NCBI RefSeq assembly: GCF_000167355.1
Contig: NZ_AAEW02000004.1
Location: 178,839 to 242,838 of the forward strand
Length of the DNA: 64,000 nucleotides
DNA from: Desulfuromonas acetoxidans DSM 684
GTDB taxonomy: Bacteria; Desulfobacterota; Desulfuromonadia; Desulfuromonadales; Desulfuromonadaceae
Direction: 5' to 3'
In this document: positions 45,780 through 55,277 of the stretch, one piece after another
Layout of the letters: each line of letters begins with the position of its first letter
Position numbering within the stretch: the stretch's first letter is position 1
Translations under genes and position numbers: made by a program
Notes under the pieces: model-generated
The model's input: the letters and a program-made list of their open reading frames with translations, nothing else
Databases searched by the model: none
What the model was told of the DNA's origin: nothing

Positions 45780-47906
45780 TTATTCTTCCAAACTTTGCTC
45801 CGTAGAACACGTCGCCCCATCCGGCTGATAACGACGCCGAATATCATTGAGTGCCGTCTCATCACCAATCACTGTCAGACGATCTCCCTCAAGCAACAAG
45901 GTCCGCCCGTTGGGAACAAAGGTTTTCCCCCGCCGGGTCAGAAACGCCACCAGGCACCCTTCACCAAACACCACATCGTACAGAGGTCGACCGATCAACT
46001 CATGGGCCGGAGTCTCATCGTCCAGACACAACAACAGAAAACGATCACTTTGCAGCAGCGCCTCTTTAAGCGCGTTTCGCTGCTGCGCCCCCAGCCATTG
46101 ATCAGCAAAGCTCTCTTCATCAACCCGTTCAGCAATGCGCGCCAGAATGCGCAAATGCTGCGAAGGGTTACTGTCGGGACTGACAAGAAAAAACAGCGCC
46201 TTGACCCTCTGGCTGCCCTCCTCTTCGAGGGTTTGCGGATTGTAGCGGGCCATGCGCACACCATTGCGGGCACGCATCAGCACCATTTCCGATTGACTGA
46301 TGGCTGTGGAGCGAAAATGGGGCAAGGCCACCCCACGCGTCACCGGTGTCGCACCAATGCGGGTGCCAACCATAATCTGCTCGACAATCTCGTCACTGGT
46401 CAATGGAATCACCTTTTCCAGCTTGTGGGCGGCGATGGTCAAGGCGGCCTCAAACGAGCACTCCTCTTCAAGGTCAATCACCTGACTGCGCAGCAGAATC
46501 TCATCAAACGGATCATCATCACGCAGCCCCTTCTCTTTAAGAATGCCACGCAACTCCGTGTCAAGCCCCTGGTAACGCAGATGTCCCAACCGCTCAAACA
46601 CATGGAAGATCGCTCCAGTGCGTGCGACACGCGGTTTGCCATAGGAAAGGTACCAGACGACGGACACCAGAATCAGGGCAAGTGAAAACACGATCGACAC
46701 GGTTCCCATTTCAACGATAAGAATCATCGGAAAAACAATGCCGGCAATCTGCATCCACGGGTAAAAGGGCGATTTGTAGCCGGGATCGTATGAATCGATA
46801 CGGCTTTCGCGCATCACAATAACCGCGGCACACACCAAAGCAAACATCAGCAACTGAAAAGCACTGGCCAGCTTGGCAATCTTTACCGGATCAAAGAAGA
46901 CAATGGTCGCCACAAGGACCAGTAAGGTCACTAGAATGGCATTGGTGGGTGAACCGAACCGGCCGAGGCGACGGAAAACCGACGGCAACAGATGGTCTCG
47001 ACTCATGGCCAACGGATACCGCGACGCACTCATCATCCCGGCATTGGCGACGGAAATAAACGCCAGCAGTGCGGCAATGGACAGCAGCAGCTTACCGGTC
47101 TCCCCCAGCGCATAATCAGCCGCGACAGCAACAGGCGTCAGACTGCCCTGCAGCTCGGCCTGAGGAACCAGACCGACAATAATAGTGGTGCCAACCAGAT
47201 AAACGCCCACGGCCGTTGTCAAGGCAAGGATCACTCCCCGTGGCAGATTGCGTTCCGGGTCTTTGACCTCTTCGGACAAACTGGCAACTTTTGTCACACC
47301 GACATAGCTGATGTAAACCAATCCGGCCGTGGACAGGATCGCGTCCACTCCTGAGGCGAGAAAACCTTCAAAGTGAGCAGGCTGTAGCTGCATCCCACCA
47401 GCACCAAAGAACACGACCAGCAACACCAGCAAACCGATCACCAAGAGGATCTGCAGGCGCCCCCCTTTTCCGGCCCCAAACAGGCTGAGGCCACCAAGGG
47501 CCAGAGCGGTGATCACTGCGACGGGAACAATGTGCAGTTCCGGCATATACAGGGCAATGTACGCCCCCATGCCGACCAGGGCGAAGGCCACTTTGAGAAT
47601 CAGAGCCAGCCAGGTGCCCAATCCGCCAATGGTTCCCCAGGCCGGACCAAGTGCTCGATCGAGAAAATAATAAACGCCACCGGCACGCGGCATGGCCGTG
47701 GCCAACTCGAGAATACTGAACATGGCGGGGAACAGGGGCAATGCAGCAATGGCATAAGCGAGAATCAGGGCAGGACCGGCTTGCTGTGCCGCTAATCCCG
47801 GCAACAGAAAAAAACCGGCACTGAGTGTTGCGCCTGTGGCAATGGCATAGACATCGAGCAGACGCAGTTCTTTTTTTAACCGTTTGTGCTTGATGGGGTC
47901 CGCCAT
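45780..47906 (-). CDS. APC-type amino acid permease fused to EIIA and RCK_C domains
   Basis: 708 residues. The N-terminal part (about 1-440) is an amino-acid/polyamine/organocation transporter with about 12 membrane segments, beginning LLDVYAIATGATLSAGFFLLPG. A PTS EIIA type-2 domain follows (about 455-600), keeping its phospho-histidine in GVALPH (H530). The C-terminus (about 615-690) is an RCK_C/TrkA_C ligand-binding domain ending around GDRLTVIGDE. Both regulatory domains are cytoplasmic, so transport may respond to phosphotransfer and to a small ligand (inference). Substrate unknown. The ATG at 47906 has AAGGAG five bases upstream; 15 extra upstream codons are not expected. Confidence 0.9.
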   Translation of the reverse strand: MADPIKHKRLKKELRLLDVYAIATGATLSAGFFLLPGLAAQQAGPALILAYAIAALPLFPAMFSILELATAMPRAGGVYYFLDRALGPAWGTIGGLGTWLALILKVAFALVGMGAYIALYMPELHIVPVAVITALALGGLSLFGAGKGGRLQILLVIGLLVLLVVFFGAGGMQLQPAHFEGFLASGVDAILSTAGLVYISYVGVTKVASLSEEVKDPERNLPRGVILALTTAVGVYLVGTTIIVGLVPQAELQGSLTPVAVAADYALGETGKLLLSIAALLAFISVANAGMMSASRYPLAMSRDHLLPSVFRRLGRFGSPTNAILVTLLVLVATIVFFDPVKIAKLASAFQLLMFALVCAAVIVMRESRIDSYDPGYKSPFYPWMQIAGIVFPMILIVEMGTVSIVFSLALILVSVVWYLSYGKPRVARTGAIFHVFERLGHLRYQGLDTELRGILKEKGLRDDDPFDEILLRSQVIDLEEECSFEAALTIAAHKLEKVIPLTSDEIVEQIMVGTRIGATPVTRGVALPHFRSTAISQSEMVLMRARNGVRMARYNPQTLEEEGSQRVKALFFLVSPDSNPSQHLRILARIAERVDEESFADQWLGAQQRNALKEALLQSDRFLLLCLDDETPAHELIGRPLYDVVFGEGCLVAFLTRRGKTFVPNGRTLLLEGDRLTVIGDETALNDIRRRYQPDGATCSTEQSLEE

Positions 47907-48006
47907 AGTGCTCCTTTTGCGAGAGAGGCAATGCTGTTTACAGCATATCAATGATGCCGAGCAAAAAAAGGCGGGTCAACCGTTTTCGAACACATGGCAA
48001 CGAAAA

Positions 48007-48042
48007 GAGCCACAGGCATCCGCGAAGGACACACTGTGGCTC
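48007..48042. terminator. Hairpin after phoR
   Basis: Stem AGCCACAG / CTGTGGCT with an 18-base loop; CTTTTCGTT follows on the minus strand. It lies between the permease start and the phoR stop. Moderate terminator candidate. Confidence 0.55.
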
Positions 48043-48066
48043 GTATTCTTTTATCGACAAGCAGGA

Positions 48067-49854
48067 TCAGGAAACCAGCGGCAAACTGATGATAAAATCA
48101 CTGCCCTTGCCGGGGGTACTTTCCACCTCAACCCGACCATGGTGGATCTGAACAATATGCTTGACAATGGCCAAGCCCAGCCCGCTGCCACCGGCCTGAC
48201 GGCTGCGTGCCTTGTCGACCCGGTAAAACCGTTCAAACAGGCGCGGCAGATGCTCGGCCTCAATCCCGCAGCCCTCATCACACACGCGAACAATCGCCCG
48301 GCCATCTTCCTCATAACAGCGGATGGTGACCGTGCTGTCAGTGGAGCTGTATTTGATGGCGTTTTCAAGCAGATTGGTCAGCGCCTGTTCCAGCAGCGGT
48401 GCGTTGAGTGGCGACGTGAGATCTTGATCCAGCTCCTGCTTGAGAGTGATGCCAAGACCTTCCGCCAACACAGTGCAATCGTTAACCGACTCGGAGATCA
48501 CTTCGGCCAATTTCTCCGGTTCGAGATCAAAGCGCTCGTGTTCTTCGCCCTGCTCGATACGCGACAAACTCATCAGGTCTTCGATAATCACACTGAGTCG
48601 TTCCACCTGTCGTTCAACAATCTTGAGAAACTGCTCCGACTCATCGCGGCTATCCAGAGCACCATCGAGTAGGGTTTCGACAAATCCCTTGATGGCGGTG
48701 ATGGGTGTTTTCAGCTCGTGGGACACATTGGCGACAAAATCACGACGCATGGTTTCCAGACGGCGCTGACGCGTCAGATCGTTAAACACCACCAGGGCAC
48801 CGATACTCTCTTCGCCCATGCCGCGCAACATCGTGCCATGAGCCTGAAGACACAGCTCCTCTTCGCCGCGAAACAGCAGGACATCTTTTTCGATGGTACG
48901 TTCGCTATCCATGGCGGCGGTAATAAACGAAAGCAGTTCTGCTTTACGCACCACTTCTTGAACCGGACGTCCGACGACGTTATCGGGATCAATTTCGAGC
49001 AGATGAGCCGCCGCTGGATTCATGCGCAAAACATTTTGGCGTGAATCAATGGCGATGACCCCTTCCACCATACTGCTGAGAACCGCATCCTGTTCGCGGC
49101 GCTGCTTGTCAATGGTGGAAATCCGTTCGTTGAGCTGTGCAGCCATTTCATTCATGGTTTGCCCCAAAGCGACGATTTCACTTGAACCACTGATACGCAA
49201 CCGATGATCCAGCTGACCGGAAGCATAGCGCTCCGCTTCCTGCTTAATCTGCTCAAGAGGTCGTGTAATCCGTCGGGAGATAAACAAACTGAGGATGGAG
49301 ACCAGGACAATGGCGACCACACCTCCAACCGCCAATTGCTTGCGTAACGCGACAAGACGGGAATTAACTTCATCGACGGCCATGGCGGTGCGCACCACTC
49401 CGCTGATACGACTGTCGGCGATTACCGGCACAGCCAGATACATCATATCTTTTTGCAAGGTCCGGCTAAAACGTTGCGACTTGCCGACTCCCCCTTCCAG
49501 GGCCGCCAGAACTTCGGGGCGGCTGCCGTGATTCTCCATCCGTTTCGGATCTTCACGGGTATCACCAAGCACCTCACCGCTGGGCAGCATAATGGTGATA
49601 CGCGTCTCGGTACGCACACCGGCCTGACGGCACAGGTCGTTGATAAACTCCTGCTGGGAGGGCTCAAGATGTTCCCTGATCTGCAAAGCAATCAGTTCCG
49701 CACGGGCACGCAGCGATTCAACACTGTCCTGATCATGAAATTGTTTGAGAACCGTGGAGAAATACCAGCCAATTGCCACCACCGCCAGAATAATGGCGAG
49801 AACAAGCAGCGGATAGATCTGCCACAGCAGTCGCCGTGAACGCATTTTTTCCAT
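48067..49854 (-). CDS. phoR: PhoR-type sensor histidine kinase
   Basis: 595 residues: membrane segment at about 10-32, periplasmic sensor (about 33-172), second membrane segment (about 175-195), HAMP (about 196-250), PAS (about 260-360), HisKA with the phospho-His in FVANVSHELKTP (about 375-385) and ATPase domain with NLLENAIKYS, DEGCGI and GGSGLGLAIVKH. This is the classical PhoR architecture for phosphate starvation, although a different stimulus is possible. It follows the regulator gene by 8 bp. No pst or phoU genes are in the window. Confidence 0.9.
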   Translation of the reverse strand: MEKMRSRRLLWQIYPLLVLAIILAVVAIGWYFSTVLKQFHDQDSVESLRARAELIALQIREHLEPSQQEFINDLCRQAGVRTETRITIMLPSGEVLGDTREDPKRMENHGSRPEVLAALEGGVGKSQRFSRTLQKDMMYLAVPVIADSRISGVVRTAMAVDEVNSRLVALRKQLAVGGVVAIVLVSILSLFISRRITRPLEQIKQEAERYASGQLDHRLRISGSSEIVALGQTMNEMAAQLNERISTIDKQRREQDAVLSSMVEGVIAIDSRQNVLRMNPAAAHLLEIDPDNVVGRPVQEVVRKAELLSFITAAMDSERTIEKDVLLFRGEEELCLQAHGTMLRGMGEESIGALVVFNDLTRQRRLETMRRDFVANVSHELKTPITAIKGFVETLLDGALDSRDESEQFLKIVERQVERLSVIIEDLMSLSRIEQGEEHERFDLEPEKLAEVISESVNDCTVLAEGLGITLKQELDQDLTSPLNAPLLEQALTNLLENAIKYSSTDSTVTIRCYEEDGRAIVRVCDEGCGIEAEHLPRLFERFYRVDKARSRQAGGSGLGLAIVKHIVQIHHGRVEVESTPGKGSDFIISLPLVS

Positions 49855-49862
49855 GAAAGTGA

Positions 49863-50558
49863 TTAATCCTTAAAACGATAGCCGACACCGCGAACGGTCT
49901 CGATACAGTGGCCGAAATTACCCAGCTTCCTGCGCAGGCCGACAATCTGCACATCCACCGCCCGATCCGTCACCGAATAGTCTTCCCCGCGCACGGCATT
50001 GACAATCTGGTACCGGGTAAATACCCAGCCGGGACGGCTGGCAAGAAAATGCAGCACCCTGAATTCGGTGTAGGTCAGATCGACACTGCGGCCATCCACC
50101 AGAACTTCGTTACGTCCTGGGTGAATCACCAGTCCATGGCGTTCAATCACCGCATCGGTTGGCACATGCTCGGTCTCATCGCCCTGCTCGTAACGTCGCA
50201 GTACCGCTTTGACCCGTGCCAGCAACACCTTGGGACTGAACGGTTTGGTGACATAATCCGCTGCGCCCATCTCCAGTCCTTTGACGATATCAGACTCTTC
50301 GCCTTTGGCCGTGAGCATGACAATCGGAATATCACGCAACTCCCGATCTTTTTTCAGCGTCTCACACACCTCCAGGCCGTCCATACCGGGCAACATCAGG
50401 TCGAGAATCATCAGATCCGGGTGTTCTTTACGGGCCTGTTCAACGCCATCCTCTCCCGTGGTTGCCGTCGTCACCTCAAAGCCATCGCGACTCAGGTTGT
50501 AGTGAACCAGGGCGAGAATATCCTCTTCGTCTTCAACAATCAGAATATTTTTATTCAT
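49863..50558 (-). CDS. phoB: PhoB-type response regulator
   Basis: OmpR/PhoB-family regulator. Receiver domain (about 1-115) with acidic residues in VEDEED, phospho-Asp in LMILDLMLPGMDG, MLTAKGE and the conserved Lys in VTKPFSP; winged-helix domain (about 130-230) with DLTYTEFRVLHFL and VQIVGLRRKLG. It pairs with the kinase 8 bp downstream. Three in-frame ATGs lie close together; I chose 50558, the usual family start, though the one at 50570 is possible. Confidence 0.92.
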   Translation of the reverse strand: MNKNILIVEDEEDILALVHYNLSRDGFEVTTATTGEDGVEQARKEHPDLMILDLMLPGMDGLEVCETLKKDRELRDIPIVMLTAKGEESDIVKGLEMGAADYVTKPFSPKVLLARVKAVLRRYEQGDETEHVPTDAVIERHGLVIHPGRNEVLVDGRSVDLTYTEFRVLHFLASRPGWVFTRYQIVNAVRGEDYSVTDRAVDVQIVGLRRKLGNFGHCIETVRGVGYRFKD

Positions 50559-50747
50559 CGGTTCCATCATCCTTTTTGCGCGATTTAATCCTTGCTATGT
50601 CAGGAAACGGTTAGCAACAGGTTAGACTTGCGTATGATTGTGCTTTTACTGTGATTGTTTCGCGCCATCGGGTGTGTTTCACATCAAAAATTGACAAAAC
50701 CCGATCGCTGCAACCACCGTGGCTCACACTTCTAACACACCCTGCCC

Positions 50748-51623
50748 TTACTTCTTCTGTGGGCTCTGAACGGTTTTAATCAGGGCGCACATATCTTCGT
50801 CGGCAAACCCCATCTGGCAACCCCGTTTGGCCATCTCGTTACTTGCTGCGGCATTGGCCAACGGAACACGATGGTGATCACCAAGCTGTACCGCCAATCG
50901 CAGATCCTTCTGCAAATGTTTCAGAGGAAAATTCGCGGTAAAATTTTCTGCCAGCATGGCCGCGCCTTTGCCTTTGAACATCGGACAGGCCAACGCACCG
51001 GCGCTGAGAACATCGAGCAGGGCTTCCCCCTCCAGGCCACTGGCCTGCGCCAGGGTCAATCCTTCACTCAAAGCGGCAATCATGCTGCCCATCATCATAT
51101 TGACTGTTAGTTTCATACTGGCAGCGGCACCGATCTCACCGAGAAATACGGTCTTTTTGCCCATGGCGTCAAAGCCGGGTTGAGCTTTTTCCAACAACGC
51201 CTCATCTCCTGCGGCCATGATGACCAGTTCGCCATCGCGTGCCGGTTGCACCGTGCCGGAGACCGGAGCTTCCAGATATTCACCACCGCGCGCCTGAACC
51301 GAGATGCCGATCTTTTCAGCCGTCTGCGGGTCCACCGTCGACATATCAACATACCCTTTACCGGGGCCAACCCCTTGGATCACACCGTGCGGGGAAAAGC
51401 ACACCGCCATGGCCGCCTCGGGATCAGCGACCATGCAAAACGTCACATCCGCAGCAGCAACAACTTCCAGCGGGGTGCTGACCTGGGTAGCGCCAGCCTC
51501 AATCAGGTTCTGACATTTGCTCGCATCGCGGTTGTACACCGTGAGCTGGTGCCCCGCCTTGATCAGGTTCATGGCCATGGGGTTGCCCATCAGGCCGCTA
51601 CCGATAAATCCGTAATTTGCCAT
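50748..51623 (-). CDS. Beta-hydroxyacid dehydrogenase (glyoxylate/succinic semialdehyde reductase type)
   Basis: 291 residues of the 3-hydroxyisobutyrate dehydrogenase family. NADP-binding GFIGSGLMGNPMA starts at residue 5; the substrate loop is EAPVSGTVQPARDGEL, and the catalytic Lys sits in AAASMKLTVNMMMG. The overall look is close to the GLYR-type reductases of Geobacter and plants that reduce glyoxylate and succinic semialdehyde (inference). It lies 18 bp after uvrB on the same strand. Confidence 0.88.
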   Translation of the reverse strand: MANYGFIGSGLMGNPMAMNLIKAGHQLTVYNRDASKCQNLIEAGATQVSTPLEVVAAADVTFCMVADPEAAMAVCFSPHGVIQGVGPGKGYVDMSTVDPQTAEKIGISVQARGGEYLEAPVSGTVQPARDGELVIMAAGDEALLEKAQPGFDAMGKKTVFLGEIGAAASMKLTVNMMMGSMIAALSEGLTLAQASGLEGEALLDVLSAGALACPMFKGKGAAMLAENFTANFPLKHLQKDLRLAVQLGDHHRVPLANAAASNEMAKRGCQMGFADEDMCALIKTVQSPQKK

Positions 51624-51641
51624 CTCTTTTCCTTTTTTATT

Positions 51642-53633
51642 TTAGGATAATCCCAATTCCTGTTTTTCCAGTTTCAACAATTGATCCCGCAGTTCTGCCG
51701 CCTGCTCAAAATTAAGTTCAGCGGCGGCAGCAAGCATCTCTTTGCGGACGGCGTTGATTTTCTTGCGTAACTCTGCCGGGCTGTGCCAGTCGGCCAGCTC
51801 TTCGGCCACCTGAGCAACCTCTGCGCTAACCCCTTTGAGATCTTCGAGGATAGTGCGCATCGATTTCGATACCGACTTCGGCACGATGCCGTGCTCGGCG
51901 TTGAACGCCAACTGCTGCTGGCGGCGGCGCTCGGTTTCATCGAGACACGCCTGCATGGATCGCGTGATACGGTCGGCGTACATGATCACTCGGCCATCAA
52001 CATTGCGTGCCGCGCGACCACAGGTCTGGATCAACGAGCGCTCACTGCGCAAAAAGCCCTCCTTATCGGCATCGAGAATCGTCACCAGACCGACCTCGGG
52101 AATATCGAGTCCCTCACGCAACAAGTTGATACCGATCAGCACATCAAAATCGCCCTGGCGCAGGCCGCGAATGATTTCCATCCGCTCGACGGTGTCAATA
52201 TCGGAATGCAGGTAACGGACACGAATACCGATCTCTTCAAGATAGCCGGTCAGATCCTCAGCCATGCGCTTGGTCAGCGTGGTCACCAGGATACGCGCCT
52301 GGGTGGCGATGGTGTCACGAATCTGCTCCACCAAATCATCCACCTGTTGCTGCGCCGGACGAATCTCAATCGGCGGATCGACCAGTCCGGTGGGCCGGAC
52401 GATCTGCTCGACGACCACGCCTTGGGCTTTTTCCAGCTCGTAATCGGCTGGAGTCGCCGAGACGTAGACAGTTTGCAGGTTCTTCGACTCGAATTCTTCA
52501 AATTTGAGCGGCCGGTTATCCAGCGCCGACGGTAAACGGAACCCGTAACCAACCAGATTCTCTTTGCGCGAGCGATCACCACGGTACATGGCACCCACCT
52601 GCGACACGCTGACATGGCTCTCATCGATAAACAGCAGCGCATCGTCGGGGAAATAATCAAACAATGTCGCCGGCGGCTCCCCTTCGCCACGCCCATCCAT
52701 ATAGCGTGAGTAATTTTCAATGCCCTGGCAATAGCCCATCTCCTCCATCACCTCAATATCGAACATGGTACGCTGTTCGATACGCTGGGCCTCAATCAAT
52801 TGATTGCGGTCACGAAAATAGGTGATGCGCTGCTGGAGTTCGTCTTGAATCTGCTTGATGGCCCGTTCCAGAGTCGGCCGGGTGGCAACATAGTGACTGG
52901 CCGGAAAGATGCTGGTTTTATTTAACTTGTCGATGACTGTACCGCGCAACGGATCAATCTCACTGATGGCATCAATTTCATCACCAAAGAACTCAATGCG
53001 CAGCGCCAGGTCTTCCTCATAGGCCGGGAAGATTTCCACGCTGTCACCGCGCACCCGGAAGGTGCCACGGTGGAAATCGGCATCATTGCGCTGATACTGA
53101 ATCTCGACCAGCTTTTTCAGCAAACTGTTGCGTTCCAGCTCCATCCCCACTTCCAGCCCGACTAACATGCCGAAATAGGCTTCCGGCGAACCGAGGCCAT
53201 AAATGCACGATACAGAAGCAACAATCAGCACATCGCGGCGGGTGAGCAAGCTGCGTGTAGCGCTGTGACGCAGCTTGTCGATCTCCTCATTGATGGAAGA
53301 ATCCTTTTCAATAAAGGTGTCGGTGCTCGCCACATAGGCTTCGGGCTGATAATAGTCGTAATAGGAGACGAAATATTCAACGGCGTTATTTGGAAACAGC
53401 TCGCGAAACTCGCCATACAACTGGGCAGCAAGGGTTTTGTTGTGGGCCAGGACCAGCGTGGGGCGCTGCACCCGCTCGACGACATTGGCCATGGTAAAGG
53501 TTTTACCACTCCCGGTAACACCGAGCAGAACCTGATGCGGCGCACCATCTTCGATCCCCTCCACCAACTCTTCAATCGCTTTGGGCTGATCACCAGCGGG
53601 CTGATAGACGGATTTTAACGTAAATTTGGCCAT
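51642..53633 (-). CDS. uvrB: UvrABC excinuclease subunit B
   Basis: Nucleotide excision repair helicase-like subunit that verifies damage and places UvrC. 663 residues is the family length. Visible: [16 protein letters not shown] (Walker A), the beta-hairpin with [19 protein letters not shown] (DEAD-like box), [35 protein letters not shown] and the C-terminal UVR motif ([15 protein letters not shown]). All regions are intact. Confidence 0.97.
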   Translation of the reverse strand: MAKFTLKSVYQPAGDQPKAIEELVEGIEDGAPHQVLLGVTGSGKTFTMANVVERVQRPTLVLAHNKTLAAQLYGEFRELFPNNAVEYFVSYYDYYQPEAYVASTDTFIEKDSSINEEIDKLRHSATRSLLTRRDVLIVASVSCIYGLGSPEAYFGMLVGLEVGMELERNSLLKKLVEIQYQRNDADFHRGTFRVRGDSVEIFPAYEEDLALRIEFFGDEIDAISEIDPLRGTVIDKLNKTSIFPASHYVATRPTLERAIKQIQDELQQRITYFRDRNQLIEAQRIEQRTMFDIEVMEEMGYCQGIENYSRYMDGRGEGEPPATLFDYFPDDALLFIDESHVSVSQVGAMYRGDRSRKENLVGYGFRLPSALDNRPLKFEEFESKNLQTVYVSATPADYELEKAQGVVVEQIVRPTGLVDPPIEIRPAQQQVDDLVEQIRDTIATQARILVTTLTKRMAEDLTGYLEEIGIRVRYLHSDIDTVERMEIIRGLRQGDFDVLIGINLLREGLDIPEVGLVTILDADKEGFLRSERSLIQTCGRAARNVDGRVIMYADRITRSMQACLDETERRRQQQLAFNAEHGIVPKSVSKSMRTILEDLKGVSAEVAQVAEELADWHSPAELRKKINAVRKEMLAAAAELNFEQAAELRDQLLKLEKQELGLS

Positions 53634-53753
53634 GGGTATCTCTCTGAACTAAACCGGGAAAGACTTAACCTGCAAACAGGAACCATAGCACGACTCAGTC
53701 AGGCAGACCAAGAGCACGACCGAACCAGTGACACAATTTCCTGCCAACAAAAA

Positions 53754-53782
53754 ACGGGACATTCTTAAAAAGAACATCCCGC
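53754..53782 (-). terminator. Terminator of the SprA-related gene
   Basis: Stem CGGGATGTTCTT / AAGAATGTCCCG on the minus strand, with two non-Watson-Crick positions, followed by TTTTTT. It lies 29 bp after the stop codon at 53811. Confidence 0.85.
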
Positions 53783-53810
53783 GATACCATTTATTTGATG
53801 AGCCGACCGA

Positions 53811-54656
53811 TCAGGCAACCGCTCCGCCAAATTGACTGGAGAGGGTCTGCCCTTGATCCTCACTGTCCATGGATGCACTCGGTGACATGGCGGAAGCCGC
53901 AGCAGAGCGTTCAACCATGGCACTGCCCTGCGCTGACTGCTCGGCCATCAACTCAGCCTGGGCCTGAGCACGCATGCGGCTGGCCTGGGCGGCGACGTTG
54001 CGGTCCTGTGATGAGGGTTGGGCCGGAGCCAAAGCGGCAGCGCGTATCACATCGGCTTTTTCCATGGTTGCTTGAGGATCACCGGGCACTTCACTCAAAT
54101 CAACATTGACTTCACCGGACACGGCATAGCGCCTGCCATCCGGGCCCGTTTCATAACTCAATGACGGTGCGCCGGTATAGGGGCCACCAACCGCAGCATG
54201 GGCGGCTTCATGAACCTGCACCTCACGGTCGCGTTGACTCAGTTGCTGAACTTCCTGTTGCTCGTCTTCGGACAGACGTGCTGTCGAGGTTTCACTGTCC
54301 TCTTCCGATCCATCGGATTCAGCGGATTCCCGGCCCTCGTCCATCTCTTCAACCGGTTCAGCCTGCTCTTCAGCAACAGTAGACCTCTCCTCGCCACTTG
54401 ATTGAGACGCCTGAGGGTCAACAACACCGGGTTGCGCATTGCCCTCCTGCTGTCCAGCCATGGAGGCCTGCATCCCCTCTTCACTGATCTGTACCGTATC
54501 GACCACATTGAGCGTAGACACTCCGGTTTCAACAGGCGCAGCCTCATTTTCACCAAAATTGGTTGCTTGAGCGGTCATCCCGCCCTGACGGGCGGATGCC
54601 ATGTAAGCGGCAACTTGAAGGGCTTGCGAATCTGAGGTGGTAATGGGTGTAGCCAT
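53811..54656 (-). CDS. SprA-related putative metalloprotease (CJM1_0395-like)
   Basis: 281 residues. The central segment has the metalloprotease-like motif VHEAAHAAVGG (HEAAH, about 164-168) followed by YTGAPSLSYETGPDGRRYAVSGEVNVD and a helix with ADVIRAAALAPAQPS, as in the SprA-related/CJM1_0395 family. Both flanks are low-complexity: Glu/Ser/Gln-rich before (about 60-150) and Ala/Ser/Gln-rich after (about 215-281). No signal peptide. Protease activity is not proven for the family. Ribosome site GAGGAGG precedes the ATG; an independent gene. Confidence 0.82.
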   Translation of the reverse strand: MATPITTSDSQALQVAAYMASARQGGMTAQATNFGENEAAPVETGVSTLNVVDTVQISEEGMQASMAGQQEGNAQPGVVDPQASQSSGEERSTVAEEQAEPVEEMDEGRESAESDGSEEDSETSTARLSEDEQQEVQQLSQRDREVQVHEAAHAAVGGPYTGAPSLSYETGPDGRRYAVSGEVNVDLSEVPGDPQATMEKADVIRAAALAPAQPSSQDRNVAAQASRMRAQAQAELMAEQSAQGSAMVERSAAASAMSPSASMDSEDQGQTLSSQFGGAVA

Positions 54657-54839
54657 AAATCACTCCTCCTCGAAATGACGCCGAGGATTACTTTGTGACG
54701 TAAAAACAACACGTTTAACTATAGAACTATATCATAAAGTTTTGCGATTTCCAGTAAAAAGCACGACAGCAAAAGGACTTACCCCCCCGATAAGAGTGAA
54801 ACACTGCCCAACAATAGACATAAAAAATCTGGCGGCAAT

Positions 54840-55265
54840 CGCGCTTATGTTCATTTGTTGGTGCTGCTGAACGGGAGGGTTTGGCGGCTAAAGAACAAAC
54901 CCTGGTAGGGTGGGCACTGCCCACCCGTTAGATCGGTGCCACGAAAGAAATAGAGAGCGGCGTCAAACTGTTATCAACGTTTTACGCTTAAGGTTGATGA
55001 GTTGCATAATTTGCCGAGCCAAAGGGAGGCAAACCGAATCCGTAAAGCATCACGGAAACAGACTCATTGCAGGTGAGTCCAGGTTCAGGAGGTGTTCAAG
55101 CTGGCTTTTGCATACTTTTGAGCGGCTAGTCAAAAGTATGTCGGCTGCCGGGACGAAACCCGGCGACCTTGACTTTGATCTTGACCTTCAGTGGTTCGTC
55201 ATTCGAAAAAAACGCGCTGACGTTCATTGTGTTCGGGCTGCTGAACGGCAGAACTGAGGTGCTAA
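54840..55265. repeat. Modular hairpin repeat array 3
   Basis: Third locus of the repeat family, between the SprA-related gene start and the cysS stop. It begins in the GCTGACGTTCATT-type module, has the core palindrome at 54908-54926, runs through all modules to a four-unit hexamer tract (about 55165-55188), then skips the module with GCGGGC/GCCCGC stems and ends in a second partial copy of the first module (about 55213-55262). About 1.1 periods. The open frame through it is repeat-derived. Confidence 0.85.
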
Positions 55266-55277
55266 ACTAGCTATCTA

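Noticed and set aside
45433..45868. Open frames through the hexamer tract reading Gly-Phe/Gly-Pro/Gly-Leu or Val-Leu repeats, and an antisense Asp-Gln frame
   Set aside because: A 6-bp unit without stops keeps several frames open at once; no ribosome site and the frames run through repeat modules.
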